Origin: Dysidea avara
Taxonomy: Eukaryota > Porifera > Demospongiae > Dictyoceratida > Dysideidae
Assembly: GCF_963678975.1 (NCBI RefSeq)
Contig: NC_089275.1
Coordinates: forward strand, 49,587,363 to 49,651,362
DNA: 64,000 bases
Direction: 5' to 3'
Position numbers and translations under genes: made by a program. The notes under the pieces are model-generated. The model was given only the letters and a program-made list of their open reading frames with translations. It ran no database searches and was not told where the DNA came from. Below, piece by piece: positions 56,501 to 64,000 of this stretch (the first letter of the stretch is position 1; each line of letters opens with the position of its first letter).

Positions 56501-59500
56501 TGCACAAAAGATCGAGATACTCTAACAAAACACTCACACGTGATAAAAATCAACAATACATAGCTAATTGTTAAAGAACAAGTGACGATCGAGATACCCT
56601 AATAGAACAGTCACACAGGTGGAATACTAGCAGTTTCTTGCTATACAGAGCAAATGCAGATTGAGATACTCTAATAGAACAGTCATTTTAAGGTGAAATT
56701 GTGATTTGCACTTTGAAATGGTCAATTAACAAAGAGTAATGCTGAGTAAAATATATAATTCTTGAACAAAATGTGACCGGATTTGCGAAAAGGTACCTTT
56801 TTCATACACAAAATTTGACCCATTTTGTGAACTTTGGAGCTTCATAACTTTTTGATCATTTCATATAATTTGCTGAAATTTTCATTAGTGTAGTTATACA
56901 GTATCTGGCTACATTTTGATACTAAGAGCAAGTTAATCAGTGTAAGGAGTCAAGTGCTACATCATTTTGTTTGCTGGTATGTAAAATGTGTGTAAAAGGT
57001 ACCTTTTCGCAAATCCAGTCACAAATATGGAGCACAATAGATGAAAAATGAAAGAATTACTGGAAAGAAAAATAAGTGGGAAAAAAAGCAAAATGTGACT
57101 GGATTTTGGAAAAACGATCCAAATCGCACATTAGAAGTTCCGAGATAAACGGTTTTAAAGAATTGAAGCCAGCATAACTCTCCAAGGATAGCAAGCACGC
57201 GTATGAAATTTACACAAAAGATGCATCAATCTGTTACCTTTCAAGCCACTTCCAGTACTTGTAGCTGCTTGTACAGTTTCCCGCCAAATAAGATAGAAAA
57301 TCTGAGCAGTTGGACGAGCGAAGTAGTATCACGAGTGCTCACAAAGGGGTGGAGGTTGGGGGGTGGCGGGGAGGGCAAAAGATAGACCTCAAAATGGAGG
57401 CAGACCACGATTGGAGTCCAGACACCAGATTACAGGGCTGTGCTGGCTCCTTAGTGGCTGATATGTAGCAAAATCAGCAGAGAACACGTCTGGCCAACAT
57501 TATAAGGCTGTCCACCAGTAAACCACTGACTCTTGCCAAGCCAGGTCCTACACAAGGCCTGAAACCGCCATTTGAGCACTCCACACCACCCAGAAAAGAC
57601 GTGTGTAAAAACCAGCCTCGTGTAGTTTGAGTAGTGCTGAGGGTCAAAACTTGTAGTACGATAGTGTAGCTATCCACTGGTGGTGTTAGTTTGATTTTGC
57701 CTGATGTGCGATTTGGATCGGTTCTGTGAAATCTGGTCACATATAAATTATTTCTGGAGCATCACGTGAGATCACGTGACCTGCCAAGGATCCTGGAGCA
57801 GTGGAAAGAAGTCTGGTCAGTGTGTGGTGGCTGGCACTGGTCATGGAGTGATTCCAAAGTATGTTTTTGTGTGTTTGGCTCCTTTACAGCCAGATGAGTG
57901 TTATATGTGACTGGATTTTGGAAAAACGATCCAAATCGCACATTAGAAGTTCCGAGATAAACGGTTTTAAAGAATTGAAGCCAGCATAACTCTCCAAGGA
58001 TAGCAAGCACGCGTATGAAATTTACACAAAAGATGCATCAATCTGTTACCTTTCAAGCCACTTCCAGTACTTGTAGCTGCTTGTACAGTTTCCCGCCAAA
58101 TAAGATAGAAAATCTGAGCAGTTGGACGAGCGAAGTAGTATCACGAGTGCTCACAAAGGGGTGGAGGTTGGGGGGTGGCGGGGAGGGCAAAAGATAGACC
58201 TCAAAATGGAGGCAGACCACGATTGGAGTCCAGACACCAGATTACAGGGCTGTGCTGGCTCCTTAGTGGCTGATATGTAGCAAAATCAGCAGAGAACACG
58301 TCTGGCCAACATTATAAGGCTGTCCACCAGTAAACCACTGACTCTTGCCAAGCCAGGTCCTACACAAGGCCTGAAACCGCCATTTGAGCACTCCACACCA
58401 CCCAGAAAAGACGTGTGTAAAAACCAGCCTCGTGTAGTTTGAGTAGTGCTGAGGGTCAAAACTTGTAGTACGATAGTGTAGCTATCCACTGGTGGTGTTA
58501 GTTTGATTTTGCCTGATGTGCGATTTGGATCGGTTCTGTGAAATCTGGTCACAAATAGCTCGTCCCTAGATCAATGTGGGAATACATTAAGTACATGCAG
58601 ACACTCAATCCTACATACTAACTTTGATTGATAGATTGATCAGTTTGCAGTATACAAGATTATAGGATAGATTGATCAGTTTGCAGTATACAAGATTATA
58701 GTTAGCCATGTGTAACAGTTACCTATGACTTAGTAACATTTAGTCATGGCTTAGTAACATTTAGTCATGGCTTAGTGACAGTTAGTGATGGCTTAGTGAC
58801 AGTTAGTCATGGCTTATATTAGTGACAGTTAGTGATGGCTTAGTGACAGTTAGTCATGGCTTAGTGACAGTTGGTGATGGCTTAGTGACAGTTGGTGATG
58901 GCTTAGTGACAGTTAGTCATGGCTTAGTGACAGTTAGTCATGGCTTAGTGACAGTTAGTCATGGCTTAATGACAGTTAGTCATGGCTTAGTAACAGTCAC
59001 TTGCAGGTCCATGTGTAACACTAATGACTCACTTCTTATTCACAGATGTTACATGGATGGTAGCTTGTCAACACACTTCTGATCAACCTAATCAATGTTA
59101 CATTGATGTCATCAATATCGGCTACTTTATCAATAACCCAGGTGTGAAGAGTGATATTGATATGCCATGGATTGACTATTACCGACTGGAATATCTCAGA
59201 AATTTCAGTTATCCTCCTCAGAGAGTCTTGTTTAATCTTCCATTCTTCTATTATGTCAAGTCAGTTATTGTTCTATTTAGTGATCATCATTCACTGTTGC
59301 TATAGTAATGCAGAAATGGACCTGGGATGTATGACTTATGATGGTAATGTTACTGGTTTCCTTGGTAATGCCCTATCACCACCACTACAATATATCTTCA
59401 CACTGAACTTCACTATCAACCCAGAGTACTATAACAATAAATTTGATTCTCATCCTGTGGTATGTAAGCTGTGCATGTGTATCTGTATGTGTGTTGTAAT

Positions 59501-62500
59501 TGTTGTATATAGCAAATGTGTTCACATGCCTAATATGCACCATCACCTATCCAAGTAAGAACAGCTGATCAGCCAATAATATAGTTAATCTCCTTATAGC
59601 ATTGGTGATAGTAGAGAGATTTGCAGTTCTTAGAATTATAGCTTCCTGCAAAATGTTTAGCTTTCATTCCTAGTTATAAAATGTAGTAAATTTAGTGGCT
59701 ATACTGTATATGTCGACAGAAGCATACACACAGCAGTAACAGCATAGTAAATAGTGACTAAAGTGTAATGACCATGTAACTATATGTAATTCAATACTTA
59801 ATTCTAGTATGTAGGGAATGCAATTCATGTTCCATTCTTAATGGAGTTATCCAGTGAAGATGACTTAGTTAATCGTTTGATAGCAGTGATCAGGGATTAT
59901 AGTCAACATGGTAACATCAGTACATCTAGTGATGATCAGTTTGACAGGTGTGTGTTGTTTTTGCTGTTGTGTGGGTATTTCATGGCAAATAATGATGCAG
60001 TAGCAGCCCCACCCCTTTTTGCAGGAACTATCTTGCTCAGCCAGTATCACAACAACAGTATGAGACAGTACTGCATTATGTTCAGGACAGGAACTTCTCA
60101 TCCATTAGACCTCATGCTGGAGTAATATTTAACAAGTTAGTGTGATAATGTAATATCAGCCCCACCCATTTTTACTCTGCAGGATTACTGATAAGCTACT
60201 GGTTTACACAGTAGTGGCTCCAATCTTTCAGGTCACCTATCACCTTGCATCACTCAACTTCTCATCATTTTACACTAGTCGCAGGTACATGATATCTTAT
60301 GATGTTATCCTGTGATTGAAATGTCATCTACTTAGGGTGCAGGCATCCAATCTGGTACACAATTCTTATCTTAAGAATCTAACTGGTAACTGTTTGCTAT
60401 ATTAGTGAGAAATTTTCTCATTGTATCACTGTTACCAAGGTAATGATCAGGAAGGTGATCCCATGATTGATGTGAGGGTAATGCCACTCCCCACTACACT
60501 GACTGAAACAAATTTTGATGTTACCACAGTACTTGGTAATCATGAGTTGTTATGCTGTTGTCAGGATCATGCTCCAAACACAAAGCTACTGAACATAATT
60601 ATCAATATGACATTTATTCAAATTCTTTAACTGACTGTAGTCCACTCAAATGCAGGGCCATACAGACAATTCAGCTAACCATTATTAGACCATGTCACTC
60701 ATAGAAGTTAAGTCATTAAATGAGGTATTTAATAAAATCCCATAGATACTTGACGGTATTTAATAAAATCCCATAGATACTTGATGGTATTTAATAAAAT
60801 CCCATAGATACTTGATGGTATTTAATAAAATCCCATAGATACTTGATGGTATTTAATAAAATCCCATAGATACTTGATGGTAGTATACCCGTGACAAAAC
60901 TTTTTGTCACATGTGTCACATGCTTTGCTGGATTCCAGTCACAACAGCTAATCAGAAATCATCACTATATTATAGAGTGTAACAAAAGGTATCACTGAAT
61001 CATAAAGATGATTGTATTCATCTAGGAAGCCTGCATGCCAATGAGTTTTTTAGCACTGATTTGATCAGGAAGCCGCCATTACTGGCAACTACCAGAGCCA
61101 CATGAGTCATAGTCTAAATTGGTTATTGTACAAATCCACAGTAACCCTACTATTAAGAGACCTTCAGAATGATACATAATCATCTTGGGCTTTGAAGCCT
61201 TTAGTGATTATTGTGCCATTCCTCAGGTCTCTAAAATAATGCAGATACCTGGATTTGTGCTATAACCTGTTCAGTGACTAATTAATTAGTTCCTATAAAA
61301 TACTGATAGATAGATATCTTGAGGTTGTTATTCAATTGTTTCTTTGGCTATCAGTATATACACCTTAGGGTTAGAGTGCCATACATATGCTGGCTTGGCA
61401 TTTAACACAAACCATTCAGTATGCTTCAGTGCCTGTGATACAAACCTTTTACTGCATACCGTGATTGCTTCAATGCATAACTGGGTAGCTGACTTCACTT
61501 CGTTGATATTTTTGTGGCCCCCAGGGCACATACAGATAGGGTAAATATCTAATGTGAAATTTTTTGACAAGTTAGAATCTTATTTTAATGAATAAAATTG
61601 TGATCAAGGTGAATACTACAAATATAAAATTTTAAGATGGAAAACTTTGACAATCTTTACCAATCAAATTGTCAAATTTCTTCATTGCGCTATATGTATC
61701 TTATAATATTATATGGTAACTATATGAGTAATTCAGCAAAAGAAAGTTGTCCATGGCTGCATTTATTCAAGTGGTGCATGACTTTAGATTGAGTGCAATG
61801 ACAAGATTCACTGGAGTTGCATGATCTTGGATAACACCAACCTTTGAGGATAATAATTTTACCACCATTTTTATATGGTTTAATAAAAGCTTATACCAGT
61901 AAACATTAAAAGAGCATTTGAATAAATTGTCACCTCTCACTCTACAACAGTACAATGATGTGCATAGGCAATTTGAGGAGCATACTGTGCCACCCCAGCC
62001 CCTCCCTAGCTGATAAAATAAATAAATTTTGTTAAAACATTGCAATATAGATTGGCTTTAGCAAGTATAAATTGGCTGTACCATTTTTCATGCTTTTAGC
62101 ATGAGTTGTGAACCATTTTAATGCCATTATATATAGCAAAATGTATACAGTCTTTGGGGATTGCACGCCCAGACATTCTCCAACATTTGTGCTGTACTTC
62201 TTTTACATGTTAAGTCTAAAATTGTCACTGATGATATTTCCAGTATTAATATTATGTAAATGTTATTCCAGTTATTGTCATGTTCTCCTCCACAGTTGGA
62301 CTACTGTACCCACTAGCTACCTCCTTCATTATCCCTGTGAGTTGTGTGTTGCTACTATGTCCATTATGTACTGTAAACAAAACTTTTGTGTTACTAAAAG
62401 TTAACTTTTGTGTGACTAAAAGTTTTAGTTGTGAATTAAAGAAAATTTTCCAAATTTTGATTACCAATTAGCTAATTGTTCAATATTGGCTGTGGTAAGC

Positions 62501-64000
62501 TCACCTATAAGTTTAATCCACCATCCTGCCTTGTTTGCTGATTCACTAAACTTTAAGTCACACTAAATTTTTGTTGTCACACTTAAAGTATATACTTAGA
62601 TAATAGATGTCCCATACTAGTTTGGTAACTTTTAAATGCCATACCCTGTACACAGTACCAGGACTAGATTTTGTAAACACGTGTTTTGCTTACTGCATGG
62701 TGAGTAGTAGGTTTGACCTATTCAAGGTTGATATGAGAGGCAGGAATTACATTCTTGGCTAATATCATGAACTACTTTCAGTACATCTAGACTGACGTAC
62801 TAGTGTTAGTAGCTGAAAACATTAGCATTAAACTTGCCCCACCATTTTCACAAACATGTGCAAACACTTTCATGATGGGCACTTGTGCCAGTAGAATGCT
62901 AACTGCCCTCCAAGAAACAATCTACTAAACTTAAACAGTAACCAACACATATTTGAACAGAAAAGAGCATAGCAAAACTTTAGGCATGAAACACAAATAA
63001 TATAGTCACATAGTTTTGTATGGGTACTATGCAGCCAGGTAATTAAGGCCATCCATTATGATATAGATAAACTGGATAAAGGCATTTTTTCCTTCTTTGA
63101 TGCAATCAGGTATTTGTGGCTGGTCTTGTGAAGGACAAACATGAAAGACATTTAATAATGATGGAGCAGTGTGGTGGGTGTGTCCTAGTTAGTCTTGTCT
63201 TCATCACATGATCCACCCTCAGGACTATCACGACCAATTTACACTATCATCCAATACTTGTTCAATTATTGTTTGTACTTGTTCATCGCTATGATGATTA
63301 CAGTGATGTCACTGGCCTTCCGTATCAGACTGTTTACACAGGTGATCACATGATCCATTACCATATCACATGATCTATCCATTATAGACCAACTGGCTAG
63401 TGTTGTTGGTAGTATTCTTCTCCTGGGGTCATGGTGCTGTAGTGATGGGATTCTTCTTTAGTAATTTCTTTAACAAGTGAGTGATCACTTATTAGAGTAA
63501 TGATAAGGGTTTTCCCTATATTAGGCCACGTACAGCAGTGGTAATATCCTACCTGTTAGTGATATCTGGAGTAGTGATATCATTAATGGTGAACTTGTTT
63601 AAAGTGTTCTCTGAGAACAAGACTCCTCCATTCTTCTTCATGATGTACCCTCCCTTCTCATTCTACAGGTAATCAAATAAGTCATTGTGGTATGCATACA
63701 TATAGCCATGATTGTTCAATTAGTATGAGATATGTCTATAAAATACCCAGCTGTGTGTCAAAGTGTTGTGCTCGGTTATAACTACCATTGTCATAACAAA
63801 CGTAAATGTAACTAGTGCTGCAAGTATATAGTGGTCCATAGAGCATTATACTGCAGCATGACATACCCCAGCCTATGTTTAGCATGACATACCCCAGCCT
63901 ATGTTCAGCATGACATACCCCAGCCTATGTTCAGCATGACATACCCCAGCCTATGTTCAGCATGACATACCCCAGCCTATGTTCAGCATGACATACCCCA
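50536..64000 (+). CDS. Second half-size ABCA-family transporter gene, first 15 exons (3' end outside the window)
   Basis: Paralogue of the gene at 9026-29736. Exons: 50536-50592, 55952-56050, 56104-56182, 59046-59259, 59306-59459, 59808-59947, 60025-60135, 60183-60284, 60336-60385, 60440-60535, 62296-62336, 63110-63173, 63223-63341, 63388-63476, 63525-63668. Every exon except the first (57 against 69 nt) has exactly the same length and phase as its counterpart; 519 residues are visible. It starts METTKFTTN, then [10 protein letters not shown] and [14 protein letters not shown] with the first membrane helix, the extracellular domain ([27 protein letters not shown]), then helices ([51 protein letters not shown]). 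The nucleotide-binding domain must lie to the right of 64000. No stop or frame break seen. Probably the same lipid-export type of function. Confidence 0.9.
51797..52062. mobile_element. Foldback MITE in ABCA gene 2 intron 1
   Basis: The left part, gggaaatcaaaggtggcagc caagaagtagtgtgatag, is inverted near 51975-52030 (atcacagctatttcttggtt, gccacttttgatttcacaac). Outer parts (aaaaaggctcccaaaaaatc / tttttataagggcc) pair less well. Confidence 0.65.
52190..52700. repeat. Degenerate tandem repeat, GTGACTTGT..AGCTGAACTCT unit
   Basis: About 15 diverged copies of a unit of roughly 32-36 bp built of gtgacttgt, a short variable link, agctgaactctctac. Intron 1 of ABCA gene 2. Confidence 0.85.
52850..53480 (+). 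pseudogene. Second relic of the RT/nuclease element family, with embedded microsatellite
   Basis: The plus strand reads RHSFALHKDAFR, then after a (gcgt)n insertion CGHGFTVDHAMNCASGGFPT, LHHNALRDFTASAFCEVCHD and, after a frame break, FFDVRDFIPTAPSDRN. These correspond to the knuckle, RHNEIRDL and DVRVFNP segments of the minus-strand element at 48481-50350. The copy is far more decayed. Confidence 0.75.
52971..53036. repeat. GCGT/CATG microsatellite inside the LINE relic
   Basis: (gcgt)n and (catgcgtg) units interrupt the coding relic between FR and CGHGF. Confidence 0.9.
53640..53768. repeat. 25-bp tandem repeat, five copies
   Basis: The unit catgttgatccctttatgaa taca(t) is repeated with one or two changes per copy. 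Confidence 0.9.
53955..54385. mobile_element. TIR element in ABCA gene 2 intron 1
   Basis: The left part, gccattgcatatttcacctt tggtgatttttatggcc atttttgcacagaaatt, is inverted near 54330-54380 (aatttctgtgcaaaaatagt cacaaagatcaaatatgtga). About 60 paired bases with mismatches. Confidence 0.65.
54386..55951. other. ABCA gene 2 intron 1, right part
   Basis: AT-rich. An open frame at 54906-55145 follows an acceptor-like tttacag and reads AEVYVHESYRQYCC, but has no counterpart in the first ABCA copy and exon 1 joins the next exon in frame without it. No other feature seen. Confidence 0.5.
56505..56690. repeat. Cluster of the dispersed GATACTCTAATAGAGCAGTCA motif
   Basis: Three copies (agatcgagatactctaacaa near 56511, gatcgagataccctaataga near 56586, gagatactctaatagaacag near 56660), each ending cagtcac or similar. 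Intron 3 of ABCA gene 2. Confidence 0.8.
56772..57023. mobile_element. TIR element of the TGTGACYGGATTT family, short copy
   Basis: tgtgaccggatttgcgaaaa ggtacc at the left; ggtaccttttcgcaaatcca gtcaca at the right. 252 bp. Confidence 0.85.
57094..57741. mobile_element. TIR element of the TGTGACYGGATTT family, twin A
   Basis: 648 bp from tgtgactggattttggaaaa to gtgaaatctggtcaca, with inner gatccaaatcgcacatt / gtgcgatttggatc. Sequence appears identical to 57906-58553. It encodes nothing recognised; the 60- and 88-residue frames repeat in both twins only because the DNA does. Confidence 0.9.
57906..58553. mobile_element. TIR element of the TGTGACYGGATTT family, twin B
   Basis: Same 648 bp and same orientation as twin A, 164 bp downstream of it. 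The flanks differ (ttata before, aatagc after). Intron 3 of ABCA gene 2. Confidence 0.9.
58717..58998. repeat. 21-bp tandem repeat, about 12-13 copies, before ABCA gene 2 exon 4
   Basis: Unit cttagtgacagttagtcatgg with variants (ggtgatgg, taacatt). Because 21 is a multiple of three, it stays open in frame (GLVTVSH repeats), but it ends 47 nt before the exon 4 acceptor and is absent from the first ABCA gene, so it is intronic. Confidence 0.9.
60536..62295. other. ABCA gene 2 intron 10
   Basis: Contains a 31-bp tandem repeat (60724-60882). The remainder is AT-rich with small frames (61328-61570, 61767-62045) that show no domain. Confidence 0.6.
60724..60882. repeat. 31-bp tandem repeat, five copies
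   Basis: The unit ggtatttaataaaatcccat agatacttgat is repeated almost perfectly. Confidence 0.95.
63858..64000. repeat. 26-bp tandem repeat running off the window
   Basis: The unit catgacataccccagcctat gttcag is repeated at least five times, in the intron after exon 15 of ABCA gene 2. Array length beyond 64000 is unknown. Confidence 0.95.

Noticed and set aside
57203..58552. Duplicated 60- and 88-codon frames, seemingly a conserved gene pair
   Set aside because: They are conserved only because two identical TIR elements carry them; no start context or domain.

Overview
The window is eukaryotic nuclear DNA: AT-rich, with spliced genes that have many short exons and GT..AG introns, the smallest about 46-47 nt, in a background full of transposons, MITEs, SINEs, LINE relics and tandem repeats. 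The gene content (HSD17B12-type reductase, a half-size ABCA transporter pair, an intronless F-box/LRR gene of a type I recall as expanded in demosponges) suggests an early-branching animal, most likely a sponge. That assignment is inference.

Layout. 1-993: degraded LINE. 1806-8606 (minus): nine-exon very-long-chain 3-oxoacyl-CoA reductase gene (HSD17B12-like), its introns loaded with a tRNA-derived SINE, inverted-repeat elements and nested MITEs. 8607-9025: a 419-bp divergent promoter interval. 9026-29736 (plus): a complete 31-exon half-size ABCA transporter gene; the exons add up to 2910 nt, exactly 970 codons including stop. 29737-33165: intergenic, with a SINE and LINE relics. 33166-35037 (plus): intronless F-box/LRR gene. 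35038-50535: a large repeat domain with two antisense LINE relics, a 26-bp tandem array, a 1.77-kb palindrome, a 5.3-kb Mutator-like element with about 1.15-kb inverted repeats and a 9-bp target duplication, a Helitron fragment, and a reverse-transcriptase element. 50536-64000 (plus): first 15 exons of a second ABCA gene, paralogous exon by exon to the first and running off the right edge.

Function. The reductase belongs to the ER fatty-acid elongation cycle. The two ABCA genes encode membrane lipid-type exporters with the domain order of plant half-size ABCA proteins. The F-box protein would be an SCF substrate adaptor. No common pathway is demonstrated; the divergent reductase/ABCA pair is the only arrangement suggesting shared regulation. 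All gene models were assembled by eye from splice signals, reading-frame continuity and comparison of the two ABCA copies.
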